Positions 1 to 8,744 are shown, counted from the stretch's first letter. The stretch is DNA of 64,000 bases from Streptomyces coeruleorubidus (GCF_008705135.1 NZ_CP023694.1:4383001-4447000), one strand, 5' to 3'. A program made the numbers and translations. Notes: generated by a model from the letters alone, not told the origin.

Positions 1-546
1 ATCGTGGGTGCGCTGTCGGCCTACGACAGGGGTCTCGACCGTCTGGGTGAGGTCGTCCTGGTAGCCGTCACCCTCGTAGCCGGTGCCGCCGTAGCCGCCG
101 TCTTGGTACCCGGCGCCGTAGCCCGGGCCCTGCGGGTCGGTGCCCACGCGGGAGATGACCTGAGTGGCCCCGGCGTCCGTGGCGGACTCGTCGGGGTGGC
201 GGACGCTCTCGTGCCGGACGGCCTGGAGGAGCCGGTGGGCGCCGGTGTCGTCGGGCGCGGACTTGCCGCTCCAGACGACGGGCCGGCGGCGGGTGGTGGC
301 CCCGTCCGCCGCGCCCCCGGCGGTGACGACGGGGATGCGGGCGGTGTCCTCGCTGGCGGTCAGGTGCCGTGCGACCCGTGGGGACTGGACGCGACGCGTC
401 GAGACGCCCAACTGCACGCGGAAACTCGCGTGATTGACGATGACCTGCGCCGGGTCGCTCGGCACCTTCACCATGCTCAGCGCGGGAGCGTCGTCGAGTC
501 CCGACGAGCGGTCCCCCGTGGGTGTGCGGGGTGTTCTGGTGTCCAC
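1..546 (-). CDS. Partial conserved membrane-associated protein, probably DoxX family (N-terminal part)
   Basis: Only the first 182 codons lie in the window; the gene runs off the left edge. It starts at a GTG (VDTRTPRTPTGDRSS...) about 10 nt after a possible -10 (TTAGTT), so the transcript may be leaderless. The visible part is hydrophilic, contains the block KVPSDPAQVIVNHASFRVQL, and ends in a Gly/Tyr/Asp-rich stretch. No membrane segment is reached. I infer DoxX family because Streptomyces DoxX proteins next to rlmB carry this kind of cytoplasmic N-terminus; the DoxX domain itself would lie outside the window. The frame is supported by strong third-position GC bias. Confidence 0.6.
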   Translation of the reverse strand, partial: MDTRTPRTPTGDRSSGLDDAPALSMVKVPSDPAQVIVNHASFRVQLGVSTRRVQSPRVARHLTASEDTARIPVVTAGGAADGATTRRRPVVWSGKSAPDDTGAHRLLQAVRHESVRHPDESATDAGATQVISRVGTDPQGPGYGAGYQDGGYGGTGYEGDGYQDDLTQTVETPVVGRQRTHD

Positions 547-681
547 ACTCAACTAACCGAGTGACGTCGGGATAGGACACTGCTTTGACTCGCCGGATCT
601 GTCCGGACCCCGTCAAGCTTGACCTTGTCGCCCCGATGCTCCCGGAATTAACCCGTACGGGTGAGGTGGGCGGATGCCTGT

Positions 682-1623
682 TCAGCTGCGCCGGCGAGCC
701 GCCTCGTACAGCACGATCCCCGCCGCCACACCGGCGTTGAGCGACTCGGCGCCGCCCGGCATCGGGATCCGCACCCGGTGGTCGCAGGTCTCCCCGACCA
801 GCCGGGACAGCCCCTTGCCCTCGCTGCCGACGACGATGACGACGGGCCCGCCCAGGGCCTCCAGCTCACCGAGTTCGACCTCGCCGTCGGCGGCCAGGCC
901 GACGACCACGATGCCGGCCTTCTTGTACGCCTCCAGCGCGCGCGTCAGGTTGGTGGCGCGGGCGACGGGCGTACGGGCGGCCGCACCGGCGGACGTCTTC
1001 CAGGCACCCGCCGTCATCCCGGCGGCCCGGCGCTCGGGTACGACGACGCCGTGCCCGCGGAAGGCGGAGACGGAGCGGACGACCGCGCCCAGGTTGCGCG
1101 GGTCGGTGACACCGTCGAGCGCGACGATCAGCGGGTCCTCGCCGTCGCCGAGGGCGGCGTCGGCGAGGTCCTGCGGGTGGGCGTACTCGTACGGCGGGAC
1201 CTGGAGCACGAGCCCCTGGTGGTTCAGCCCGTTCGTCATCCGGTCGAGCTCGGGGCGGGGGGCCTCCATGAGGTTGATCCCGCCGCGCTCGGCGGCGAGC
1301 TGGAGTGCCTCACGGACGCGCTCGTCGTTGTCGATGAACTGCTGGACGTACAGCGTGGAGGCGGGCACGCCGTCGCGCAGCGCCTCGTAGACCGGGTTGC
1401 GGCCGACGACCAGCTCGGACGTGGACTTGCCGCCGCGTCCCCGGGGCGCGGGACGGCGCGCGGTCTGCCGCGCCTTGGCGCCGGCGACACGGTTCTTCTT
1501 GTGTCCCTTGCGCATCTCGGCGGGCGGAGTGGGGCCCTTGCCCTCCAAACCCTTGCGCCGCTGGCCGCCACTGCCGACCTGCGCGCCCTTCTTGCCGGAC
1601 ATGCGGCGGTTGTTGGCTGCCAT
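682..1623 (-). CDS. rlmB: 23S rRNA (guanosine-2'-O-)-methyltransferase RlmB, SpoU/TrmH family
   Basis: Methylates the ribose 2'-OH of a guanosine in 23S rRNA using SAM. The 313-residue protein has a very basic, disordered N-terminal extension (about residues 1-75, rich in Lys/Arg/Gly), common in actinobacterial SpoU enzymes, then a substrate-binding domain starting at ELVVGRNPVYEAL. The C-terminal SPOUT knot domain shows all three motifs: DPRNLGAVVRS (motif 1), VIVVGSEGKGLSRLV (motif 2) and IPMPGGAESLNAGVAAG (motif 3). It lies downstream of cysS on the same strand with about 97 nt between them, the usual actinobacterial order, so co-transcription is plausible. G2251 specificity is inferred from the family. 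Confidence 0.93.
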   Translation of the reverse strand: MAANNRRMSGKKGAQVGSGGQRRKGLEGKGPTPPAEMRKGHKKNRVAGAKARQTARRPAPRGRGGKSTSELVVGRNPVYEALRDGVPASTLYVQQFIDNDERVREALQLAAERGGINLMEAPRPELDRMTNGLNHQGLVLQVPPYEYAHPQDLADAALGDGEDPLIVALDGVTDPRNLGAVVRSVSAFRGHGVVVPERRAAGMTAGAWKTSAGAAARTPVARATNLTRALEAYKKAGIVVVGLAADGEVELGELEALGGPVVIVVGSEGKGLSRLVGETCDHRVRIPMPGGAESLNAGVAAGIVLYEAARRRS

Positions 1624-1720
1624 GACCTACCTGTCTGTGGGTGCGGTACGTACGTACGTCTATGAAGTGTGCCGCCCGGAGGCCCGGGCGGCACAATCGA
1701 TCTTCCGGATCGCGGCCGGG

Positions 1721-3115
1721 TCAGCGCGGTCCGAGGCTCCAGCGCGGCCCTTGCGGGCTGTCCTCGATGACCAGACCGGACTGGCTCAGCTGGTCGCGGA
1801 TGGCGTCCGCGGTCGTCCAGTCCTTGCGGGCCCGGGCTGCTTCGCGCTGGTCGAGGACGAGTCGTACGAGGCTGTCGACCACGCCGTGCAGGTCGGCGCC
1901 CCGGTCGCTCTCCCCGGCCCAGTGGGCGTCGAGCGGGTCGAGCCCGAGGACGCCGAGCATGGCACGGACCTCGGCGAGCCGGGCCACCGCGGCTTCCTTG
2001 TCGTCGGCGGCCAGCGCGCTGTTGCCCTGCCGGACCGCGGTGTGGATGACGGCGAGCGCCTGCGGCACGCTCAGGTCGTCGTCCATCGCCTCGGCGAAGG
2101 CCAGCGGCACCTCGGCGGCCGGCTCGACCGTGCCCGCCTTCTCCACCACGCGCTGCACGAAGCCCTCGATCCGCGCGAACGCCGACTCGGCCTCGCGCAG
2201 CGCCTCCTCGCTGTACTCGATCATCGAGCGGTAGTGCGGGGTGCCGAGGTAGTAGCGCAGCACGATGGGCCGCCAGGCCTTGACCATCTCGCTGACCAGG
2301 ACGCTGTTGCCGAGCGACTTCGACATCTTCTCGCCGCTCATGGTGACCCAGGCGTTGTGCACCCAGTACCGCGCGAAGTCGTCGCCGTAGGCCTTGGCCT
2401 GGGCGATCTCGTTCTCGTGGTGCGGGAAGACCAGGTCGAGGCCGCCGCCGTGGATGTCGAAGGCGGTGCCGAGGTACTTGTGGGCCATGGCCGAGCACTC
2501 CAGGTGCCAGCCCGGGCGGCCGCGGCCCCACGGCGTCTCCCAGTCCGGCTCACCCGGCTTGGACGCCTTCCACATGGCGAAGTCCCGCGGATCGCGCTTG
2601 CCGGAGACGCCCTCGTCGGGCTGGCGCAGATCGTCGATGTCCTGGTTCGACAGCTGCAGGTAGCCCGGGAAGGAGCGCACGTCGAAGTAGACGCTGCCGT
2701 CCGCTTCGTAGGCGTGCCCGCGCTCGATGAGGCCGCGCATCATCTCGACCATCTCGGTGATGTGGCCCGTGGCACGCGGCTCGTAGGTCGGCGGCAGGCA
2801 GCCGAGGGCGTGGTAGCCGTCGTTGAACGCCCGCTCGTTCTCGTAGCCGATGGCCCACCAGGGGCGGCCCTGGTCGGCCGACTTGACGATGATCTTGTCG
2901 TCGATGTCGGTGACGTTCCGCACGAACGTGACGTCGTAGCCGCGGTACTCGAACCAGCGGCGCATGATGTCGAAGTTCAGACCGGACCGGATGTGCCCGA
3001 TGTGCGGTGCCGCCTGCACGGTGGCGCCACACAGGTAGATCGAGACGCAACCCGGCTTGAGCGGGGAGAAGTCACGGATCTGCCGGGCGCTGGTGTCGTA
3101 CAGGCGAATAGTCAC
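1721..3115 (-). CDS. cysS: Cysteinyl-tRNA synthetase
   Basis: Charges tRNA-Cys with cysteine in the cytoplasm. The 464-residue class I synthetase has the HIGH motif (APHIGHIRSGLNFD) just after the first zinc-ligand cysteine (YLCGATVQ), the DIDDKI segment, the zinc-binding stretch WHLECSAM, the HHENE segment (FPHHENEIAQ), and the KMSKS loop (GEKMSKSLGN). The C-terminal DALR/anticodon region follows. Length is normal for actinobacterial CysRS. It sits between ispF (46 nt upstream on the same strand) and rlmB. It is not the shorter MshC ligase, since the full anticodon-binding domain is present. Confidence 0.96.
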   Translation of the reverse strand: MTIRLYDTSARQIRDFSPLKPGCVSIYLCGATVQAAPHIGHIRSGLNFDIMRRWFEYRGYDVTFVRNVTDIDDKIIVKSADQGRPWWAIGYENERAFNDGYHALGCLPPTYEPRATGHITEMVEMMRGLIERGHAYEADGSVYFDVRSFPGYLQLSNQDIDDLRQPDEGVSGKRDPRDFAMWKASKPGEPDWETPWGRGRPGWHLECSAMAHKYLGTAFDIHGGGLDLVFPHHENEIAQAKAYGDDFARYWVHNAWVTMSGEKMSKSLGNSVLVSEMVKAWRPIVLRYYLGTPHYRSMIEYSEEALREAESAFARIEGFVQRVVEKAGTVEPAAEVPLAFAEAMDDDLSVPQALAVIHTAVRQGNSALAADDKEAAVARLAEVRAMLGVLGLDPLDAHWAGESDRGADLHGVVDSLVRLVLDQREAARARKDWTTADAIRDQLSQSGLVIEDSPQGPRWSLGPR

Positions 3116-3160
3116 GGGACCAGGGTAGTAGGCCGTGGGGGGTGTGTGGGGCAGCGCCGT

Positions 3161-3664
3161 TCACCCGACCCGTACGACCAGCGCCGTCGCCACCGCCATG
3201 AGGCCCTCGTCGCGTCCCGGGAAGCCCAGTCCGTCCGTCGTCGCGCCCGACACCGACACCGGTGCTCCCGCCGCCTCCGACAGGAGCTTCTGCGCCTCGT
3301 CCCGCCGTTTGCCGATCTTCGGCCTCGGGCCCACGACCTGTACGGCGATGTTGCCGATGCGGAAACCCGCCTCGCGGACGATCCGGGCGGCCTCCGTCAG
3401 CAGCGTGACGCCGGACGCGCCCGACCACTCGGGGCGGCCCGTGCCGAAGTGCTGTCCCAGGTCACCGAGGCCGGCGGCCGAGAACAGCGCGTTGCACGCG
3501 GCGTGCGCGACGACGTCCGCGTCGGAGTGGCCCGCCAGGCCCGGGCCCTCGCCCTCCCACTTCAGGCCGGCGCACCACAGCTCGCGGCCCTCCTCGAAGG
3601 CGTGGATGTCGGTGCCGATGCCGACCTGGGGCAGCGGCATCCCGGGCATCGCGTCAGAAGCCAT
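3161..3664 (-). CDS. ispF: 2-C-methyl-D-erythritol 2,4-cyclodiphosphate synthase
   Basis: Fifth step of the MEP isoprenoid pathway: converts CDP-methylerythritol 2-phosphate to the 2,4-cyclodiphosphate with loss of CMP. The 167-residue protein has the metal ligands in VGIGTDIHAFEEG (Asp and His) and the signature LAGHSDADVVAHAACNAL. The nucleotide-binding Thr/Ala region is near ATTDGLGFPGRDEGL. The start overlaps the last 11 nt of ispD, so the two are translationally coupled, the standard actinobacterial ispD-ispF arrangement. The active enzyme is a homotrimer. Confidence 0.95.
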   Translation of the reverse strand: MASDAMPGMPLPQVGIGTDIHAFEEGRELWCAGLKWEGEGPGLAGHSDADVVAHAACNALFSAAGLGDLGQHFGTGRPEWSGASGVTLLTEAARIVREAGFRIGNIAVQVVGPRPKIGKRRDEAQKLLSEAAGAPVSVSGATTDGLGFPGRDEGLMAVATALVVRVG

Positions 3665-4418
3665 CGTTGAGCCTCCTGCGGGCCAGGACCGCCTCCGCGA
3701 GCACCAGGTCCAGGGGCCGGGTCACCTTGAACGCCTCCTCGTGGCCGGGCACCGCCACGACCGTGAGGCCGAGCTGCTCGACCATGCCGGCGTCGTCGGT
3801 GACGTCTCCGGTGACCGTCTCGTGCGCCCGCACCAGGGTCGCCCGGTCGAAGCCCTGCGGCGTCTGCACCGCCCGCAGCCGCGCGCGCTCCGGCGTGGCG
3901 ACGACCGGCTCCGGCTCGCCGGGAGTCCCGGCCGGCTCGACCTGCTTGACGGTGTCGGCGAGCGGCAGCGCCGGGACCACCGCCGGGGCGCCCTCGCGTA
4001 CGGCCTCGATCACGGCGTCGACCGTGTCCACCGGCACCAGCGGCCGGGCCGCGTCGTGCACCAGCACGATGTCGTGGCCGGCCGGCAGCGCGTCCAGGCC
4101 GAGCTTCACGGACTCCTGGCGGGTCTGCCCGCCCGGCACGACGAGGAAGTCGGTCCGCTCGGGCAGCGCGTGCGCGTCGAGCAGCGACCTGACCTCGGCG
4201 GCGCCGTCGGGCGGGGCCACGACGACGACCAGCGAGACGGCGCGGGAGGCGGCCATCGCGCGGACCGCGTGGATGAGCATGGGTGTGCCGCCCAGCGCGC
4301 GGAGCGCCTTGGGGGCGCCCGGGCCGAGCCGTACACCACGGCCGGCGGCCGGGATCACGGCCGCCGTACGGGCTGCCGAAGGGGTGGCCGACGGCGAAGG
4401 GCGCGAATCGTCAGACAT
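3654..4418 (-). CDS. ispD: 2-C-methyl-D-erythritol 4-phosphate cytidylyltransferase
   Basis: Third step of the MEP pathway: MEP plus CTP gives CDP-methylerythritol. The 254-residue protein has a nucleotidyltransferase Rossmann-like fold with the CTP loop AAGRGVRLGPGAPKAL (glycine-rich, then Lys), the MEP-binding segment VLVHDAARPLVPVDTVD, and VQTPQGFDRATLVRAH near the C-terminus. A Ser/Pro/Ala-rich leader of about 18 residues precedes the first strand; the true start could be slightly internal. It overlaps ispF by 11 nt. The 274 nt between it and carD hold no gene that I can support. Confidence 0.95.
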   Translation of the reverse strand: MSDDSRPSPSATPSAARTAAVIPAAGRGVRLGPGAPKALRALGGTPMLIHAVRAMAASRAVSLVVVVAPPDGAAEVRSLLDAHALPERTDFLVVPGGQTRQESVKLGLDALPAGHDIVLVHDAARPLVPVDTVDAVIEAVREGAPAVVPALPLADTVKQVEPAGTPGEPEPVVATPERARLRAVQTPQGFDRATLVRAHETVTGDVTDDAGMVEQLGLTVVAVPGHEEAFKVTRPLDLVLAEAVLARRRLNDGF

Positions 4419-4692
4419 CGGTTCCTGTCAGGTTTGTGTGTTGCCCTGGCGTGGGTATGGCCTGGAGGAGTGCCGGGCGCGACGCGCTCGACCGGACCCT
4501 TCCGTGACGCTGGTCGAGCCGGCTGCCCGGGCCCGGCACGCCAAGCACCGGATCGTGAGTGATAACACATCCGGCGATGACGGCGCATTCGGCGTCCGAA
4601 TGCGAACATGCCGCAGCGCCCGGCGACAGAAGAATCGTCATCGGGCACCGCGGCATTTCGATGTTGCTGAGTGCTGAGCGACAGGCTTCGCC

Positions 4693-5175
4693 TCAGGAGG
4701 CGAGAACCTCGTCGAGCAGGGCCTCGGCCTTGTCCTCGTTGGTGTTCTCCGCGAGAGCGAGTTCGCTCACCAGAATCTGGCGGGCCTTGGCGAGCATGCG
4801 CTTCTCACCAGCGGAGAGTCCGCGCTCGCGCTCACGACGCCACAGGTCACGCACGACTTCCGCGACCTTGATGACATCGCCCGAGGCGAGCTTCTCCAGG
4901 TTTGCCTTGTAACGACGGGACCAGTTCGTGGGCTCCTCGGCGTACGGTGCGCGCAGCACCTCGAAGACCCGGTCCAGCCCGTCCTGACCGACCACATCAC
5001 GCACGCCGACGAACTCCGCATTGTCCGCTGGCACACGCACTGTCAGGTCACCCTGGGCGACCTTCAGCACCAAGTAGGTCTTGTCCACGCCTTTGATCTG
5101 GCGAGTTTCGATAGCCTCGATCAGCGCGGCCCCGTGATGGGGATAGACCACGGTGTCGCCAACCTTGAACGTCAT
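4693..5175 (-). CDS. carD: CarD family RNA polymerase-binding transcription regulator
   Basis: Essential actinobacterial factor that binds the RNA polymerase beta subunit and stabilises open complexes at housekeeping promoters. The 160-residue protein matches the normal length. The N-terminal Tudor-like RNAP-interaction domain spans about residues 1-60 (MTFKVGDTVVYPHHGAAL, then YLVLKV and LTVRVPADNA). The rest is the all-helical DNA-binding domain, including NWSRRYKANLEKLASGD and LWRRERERGLSAGEKRM. It is divergent from the lipoprotein gene across a 580-bp intergenic region with possible promoters and a long inverted repeat. Confidence 0.95.
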   Translation of the reverse strand: MTFKVGDTVVYPHHGAALIEAIETRQIKGVDKTYLVLKVAQGDLTVRVPADNAEFVGVRDVVGQDGLDRVFEVLRAPYAEEPTNWSRRYKANLEKLASGDVIKVAEVVRDLWRRERERGLSAGEKRMLAKARQILVSELALAENTNEDKAEALLDEVLAS

Positions 5176-5758
5176 GTGACAGGTACCCCTTCCGTGGCTA
5201 TCCAGGGTAACACGGAAACTGCGGGTTCTGAATGGCGTTTTCGCAGGTCAGGGCATATCTCGGGGCTTGACAAGTCCAACAGGAACGTGCTTCGGACAGG
5301 GAGTGGAAGAAGGTATTCGCAGGTCGGAGCGGCTCTCCGGGCCGAGCGAAACGCGTACGTTACACACATCCGGAGCCTCCCCCAAGCGGCCGAACATCCC
5401 CAAATGTCCGGTTCCGTATGATCGACTTCCGCTACTCCGTTCGGCGGCCCGAGCCGGGTTCCGGTCGAATCCGGAATTGATCACCGGGCGGCCGGGTGAG
5501 CCCCACGGTGATCAATTCCCAGGTGGTCCGCACATTCCTTCACGGAAATTTCGCGGTGCCGCCCGAGGCTCTTATGTGAATGCCGGACGAGCACCCCGCA
5601 ATGTGACCCAGCAGTCACGTGTGGCTCAGCGAGGCCGCAGGTGCCGGGGGGTCGGGTGCGGCCACGCGGGAACGGCTCGGTAACCTAAGGCCCGCTGACA
5701 GACACATAGGGCGGCTTTATCGGCCGCTCCGCTCTCGAGTCAAGGAGTTGCCGCCGCC
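5176..5758. other. Long carD / lipoprotein divergent intergenic region
   Basis: No gene is supported in these 583 bases; base composition is lower in GC than the flanks. On the minus strand there is a plausible carD promoter near the gene (TTCAGA, 17 nt, TACCCT). On the plus strand GGTAACCTAAGG at about 5680-5691 looks like a -10 for the lipoprotein gene, whose start is preceded by AAGGAG at about 5741-5746. The long inverted repeat is listed separately. Confidence 0.5.
5473..5519. repeat. Perfect 14-bp inverted repeat in the carD/lipoprotein intergenic region
   Basis: Left arm GGAATTGATCACCG at 5473-5486 and right arm CGGTGATCAATTCC at 5506-5519 are perfectly complementary, with a 19-nt GC-rich spacer. 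There is no T-tract, so it is not a clear intrinsic terminator. It could be an operator bound by a dimeric regulator, or an RNA hairpin in a long leader. Confidence 0.6.
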
Positions 5759-6451
5759 GTGAGCAGCAGCCTTCGACGCGGCGTCCTCGCCGCTGCCGCC
5801 ATCGCGTTCTCCGTTGCCTCGCTCGCCGCGTGCGGTGCCGGCAACAACGCGCAGACCCTCGAGATCCAGCCGGACCACGCGGCGACGAGCGTCGGCAACA
5901 TCAAGGTCCAGAACGCGATCGTGATCACGCAGCCCGACCTCGAGTCGACCGGCCCGGCCGCGATCTCCGCCACCTTCTTCAACTCCGGCAGCACCGCCGA
6001 GACGCTGGAGTCCATCACCCTCCCCGGCACCGGTGAGAAGGCCGAGCTCAAGCCCGCCAAGGGCGGCAGCCTGAGCATCCCGGCCGGCGGCAGCCTGGTC
6101 CTGGGCGGCAAGGACAACGCCACGGCCGTGCTGCCGAGCGGCCGCGAGGCAGCCCAGGACGGCAACGCCCAGAAGGTCACCTTCACCTTCAGCGAGACCG
6201 GTGACGTGAGCCTGCGCGCGTTCGTCGTCCCCGCCGAGCACCACTTCACCGAGTGGGGCCCGACCGAGGTCCCGGCCGCGCCGGGCGGCTCGGCGTCCCC
6301 GTCCGGTTCGCCGTCGGGGAGCCCCTCCGGTTCGCCGGCCGGCACCGAGAGCCCCGCCGCGGGCGAGACGCCGGGCGGCCAGGAGTCGCCGGGCACGCCG
6401 ACCGACGCGGCCTCCGCGAGCGCCTCGGCGGGCGCGGGCGCCGGGCACTGA
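5759..6451 (+). CDS. Secreted lipoprotein, DUF461 / PCu(A)C-like
   Basis: A 230-residue exported protein beginning at GTG, 12 nt after AAGGAG. Residues 1-25 form a lipoprotein signal: SLRRG, a hydrophobic core, and the lipobox SLAAC-GAG with the lipidated Cys near residue 25. The mature domain (about 30-165) is a predicted beta-sandwich (VGNIKVQNAIVITQP, SATFFNSGSTAETLESITL) of the DUF461 type, distantly like copper chaperone PCu(A)C, but the Met/His copper motif is not obvious. The C-terminal about 60 residues are Ser/Pro/Gly/Ala-rich (SPSGSPSGSPSGSPAG), probably a disordered wall spacer. It faces phoP convergently across a shared terminator. Function is unknown. Confidence 0.8.
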   Translation: MSSSLRRGVLAAAAIAFSVASLAACGAGNNAQTLEIQPDHAATSVGNIKVQNAIVITQPDLESTGPAAISATFFNSGSTAETLESITLPGTGEKAELKPAKGGSLSIPAGGSLVLGGKDNATAVLPSGREAAQDGNAQKVTFTFSETGDVSLRAFVVPAEHHFTEWGPTEVPAAPGGSASPSGSPSGSPSGSPAGTESPAAGETPGGQESPGTPTDAASASASAGAGAGH

Positions 6452-6473
6452 GCCCGCGCGAGGCAGTCGTACG

Positions 6474-6506
6474 AAAGGGCGGGACCTCTCAGGAGGCCCC
6501 GCCCTT
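6474..6506. terminator. Bidirectional intrinsic terminator, lipoprotein / phoP
   Basis: AAAGGGCGGG ... CCCCGCCCTT pairs into a GC-rich stem with an inner CCT/AGG extension, between two convergent genes. The A-run on one side and the TT on the other suit termination in both directions. Confidence 0.75.
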
Positions 6507-6529
6507 CGCGTTCGTCGTACGCGGCCGGC

Positions 6530-7210
6530 TTACGGCTCGAACTTGTAGCCCAGGCCGCGGACCGTCACCAGGTAGCGCGGGGCGCCCGGGTCCGGCTCGA
6601 TCTTGGCGCGCAGGCGCTTGACGTGGACGTCGAGGGTCTTGGTGTCACCGACGTAGTCGGCGCCCCAGACCCGGTCGATGAGCTGCATGCGGGTCAGCAC
6701 GCGGCCGGCGTTGCGCAGCAGCATCTCCAGCAGGTCGAACTCCTTCAGCGGCAGGTCGACCTTGGTGCCGCCGACGGTGACCACGTGCCGGTCCACGTCC
6801 ATACGGACCGGGCCGGCCTCCAGCGCGGCCGGGGTCACCTCCTCCGGCTCACCTCTGCGGCGCAGCACGGCCCGGATCCGGGCGACCAGCTCGCGGGAGG
6901 AGAAGGGCTTGGTGACGTAGTCGTCGGCTCCTATCTCCAGGCCGACGACCTTGTCGATCTCGCTGTCCTTGGCGGTCACCATGATCACGGGGACGTTGGA
7001 GCGGCCGCGCAGCTGGCGGCAGACCTCGGTGCCCGGCAGGCCGGGCAGCATCAGGTCGAGGAGGACGAGGTCGGCGCCGTTGCGCTCGAACTCGTCGAGT
7101 CCGTCGGGCCCGGTGGTCGCGACGGCGACCTCGAAGCCCTCCTTGCGGAGCATGTACGACAGGGCGTCGGAGAAGGACTCCTCGTCCTCGACGACGAGCA
7201 CTCGGGTCAC
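6530..7210 (-). CDS. phoP: Phosphate-response regulator PhoP (OmpR family)
   Basis: DNA-binding response regulator of the Streptomyces Pho regulon, which also controls secondary metabolism and nitrogen crosstalk. I choose the GTG at 7208-7210 (VTRVLVVEDEESF); it overlaps the phoR stop as GTGA and gives 226 residues, the normal size. The receiver domain has the acidic pair (EDE, 8-10), phospho-acceptor Asp52 in LVLLDLMLPG, Thr79 and Lys101. The OmpR winged helix spans about 130-225 (LPLKEFDLLEMLLRN, DVHVKRLRAKIEPDPG, TVRGLGYKFEP). It follows phoR in one transcript. Confidence 0.97.
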   Translation of the reverse strand: MTRVLVVEDEESFSDALSYMLRKEGFEVAVATTGPDGLDEFERNGADLVLLDLMLPGLPGTEVCRQLRGRSNVPVIMVTAKDSEIDKVVGLEIGADDYVTKPFSSRELVARIRAVLRRRGEPEEVTPAALEAGPVRMDVDRHVVTVGGTKVDLPLKEFDLLEMLLRNAGRVLTRMQLIDRVWGADYVGDTKTLDVHVKRLRAKIEPDPGAPRYLVTVRGLGYKFEP

Positions 7211-8499
7211 GGAAGGACCTCCGGGGCAGGAAGCGTTTCGTACGCGGTTGAATCGGGGGATGTGGGGGTGGACCGCCCGGCCTCTTCGTCGAGGCCCGCG
7301 CCTCCTGCGCGTTCTGATCGGGCGGGCTGCTGATGTGCGCGGTCGCGGGCCGCACCGGCCTCCGGCAGCCGCAGGGTGAAGGTGGAGCCCTGGTTTTCGG
7401 CGCTCCACACGGTGACCTCCCCGCCGTGCGAGGCGGCCACGTGCTTCACGATGGCCAGCCCCAGTCCCGTACCACCGGTGGCACGGGAGCGGGCCGGGTC
7501 GACGCGGTAGAAGCGCTCGAAGATGCGCTCCTTGTCCTTGTCGGAGATGCCGATGCCCTGGTCGGTGACGGCGATCTCGATGTGTTCCCCGCCGGGCGCG
7601 TTCACCTTGCGGGCCGCTATGCCGACGCGGGTGCGGGCGGGCGAGTAGTTGACCGCGTTCTCGACGAGGTTGCCGAGGGCGGCGGCGAGCTGGCCGCGGT
7701 TGCCCCACACATGCAGGTCGGCGGTGCCGCCCGCGGCCATGGTGATCTCTTTGGTGCCGGCCTGGTGCCGGCAGCGGTCGATGGCCTCGGCGACGAGCTC
7801 GTCGACGCGGACCGGCTCGGCGTCCTCCAGCGGGTCGTCGTTCTGCACCCGCGACAGGTCGATGAGCTCCTGCACCAGGCTGGTGAGCCGGGTCGCCTCG
7901 ATCTGCATGCGCCCGGCGAACCGCTCGACGGCCTCGGGGTCCTCGGAGGCGTCCATGACGGCCTCGGACAGCAGGGACAGGGCGCCGACGGGCGTCTTCA
8001 GCTCATGGCTCACGTTGGCGACGAAGTCGCGCCGCACCGCCTCGATCCGGCGGGCCTCGGTGAGGTCCTCCACGAGCAGCAGCACCAGCCGGGAGCCGAG
8101 CGGCGCGACCCGGGCGGAGACGGCCAGGGCCTCCCCGCGTCCGGTCCCGCGCCGCGGCAGGTCCAGTTCGACCTGGCGTATCTCCCCGTCGCGCCGGGTG
8201 TCCCGGGCCATCTGGAGCATCGGCTCGACGGCGAGCTTGCCGCCGCGGACCAGGCCGAGGGCGTACGCCGCCGAGCTGGCCTTGACCACGGCGTCCGCCT
8301 CGTCGAGCACGACGGCGGAGGACCTGAGGACCGACAGGACGGTGTCCACGCCCGGTGGCAGCACGGGATCCGTGTGCAGGGAGGTCCGAGTGGGGCGCTT
8401 CTGTTCGCGCTCGCTCCAGCGGAACGCCAGCATGGCGATGACGCCGGTGAGCACTCCGGCGATCGCAGCCGCTGCGGCGACCGCCGCGTTCACGTCCAT
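7207..8499 (-). CDS. phoR: Phosphate sensor histidine kinase PhoR
   Basis: Membrane kinase that phosphorylates PhoP under phosphate limitation. The 430-residue protein has one N-terminal transmembrane segment (about 5-27, Ala/Val-rich), a short linker, a degenerate PAS-like region (about 50-145), the HisKA motif FVANVSHELKTPVGAL with His165, and a HATPase_c domain with the N box NLVENAVNYSP, G1 DQGIGI, F box RIFERFYRVD and G2 GGTGLGLAI. Short extracytoplasmic exposure is typical of streptomycete PhoR. It is divergent from phoU over 245 bp containing a PHO box, so the operon is probably autoregulated. Confidence 0.97.
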   Translation of the reverse strand: MDVNAAVAAAAAIAGVLTGVIAMLAFRWSEREQKRPTRTSLHTDPVLPPGVDTVLSVLRSSAVVLDEADAVVKASSAAYALGLVRGGKLAVEPMLQMARDTRRDGEIRQVELDLPRRGTGRGEALAVSARVAPLGSRLVLLLVEDLTEARRIEAVRRDFVANVSHELKTPVGALSLLSEAVMDASEDPEAVERFAGRMQIEATRLTSLVQELIDLSRVQNDDPLEDAEPVRVDELVAEAIDRCRHQAGTKEITMAAGGTADLHVWGNRGQLAAALGNLVENAVNYSPARTRVGIAARKVNAPGGEHIEIAVTDQGIGISDKDKERIFERFYRVDPARSRATGGTGLGLAIVKHVAASHGGEVTVWSAENQGSTFTLRLPEAGAARDRAHQQPARSERAGGAGLDEEAGRSTPTSPDSTAYETLPAPEVLP

Positions 8500-8572
8500 G
8501 CACCCAGGTTAGGCATGGGTCGGGCACGGGCCACAGCCGTCGGGCTGCGAGCTCGAACACTCGTCGCCCAGA

Positions 8573-8605
8573 GTTCACCTTGGAGCCAGTATTGGTTCAT
8601 TTGGG
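8573..8605 (+). promoter_or_regulatory. PHO box in the phoU / phoRP control region
   Basis: Three 11-nt direct-repeat units: GTTCACCTTGG (8573-8583), a degenerate middle unit AGCCAGTATTG (8584-8594), and GTTCATTTGGG (8595-8605). The outer two match the PhoP-binding consensus G(G/T)TCAYYYR(G/C)G known from Streptomyces, with exact 22-nt phasing. The site suits PhoP control of phoU and autoregulation of phoRP. Confidence 0.85.
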
Positions 8606-8744
8606 ATGACGGAAACGGACGCGTACGGGCCGGAACGTGGGAGCGTGGGGTTCGGACCGTTGGTCATACGACGGTCGTACCGCCGGTTGTTCGGTGGGCC
8701 CCGGCCCATGAACCCCCGACACAGACGCACGAGAGGGAAGCCTG

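Noticed and set aside
1397..3670. Very long plus-strand open frame opposite rlmB-cysS-ispF
   Set aside because: It is antisense to three genes with full family motifs; its composition is the shadow of their codon bias, as for many long frames elsewhere in this high-GC window.
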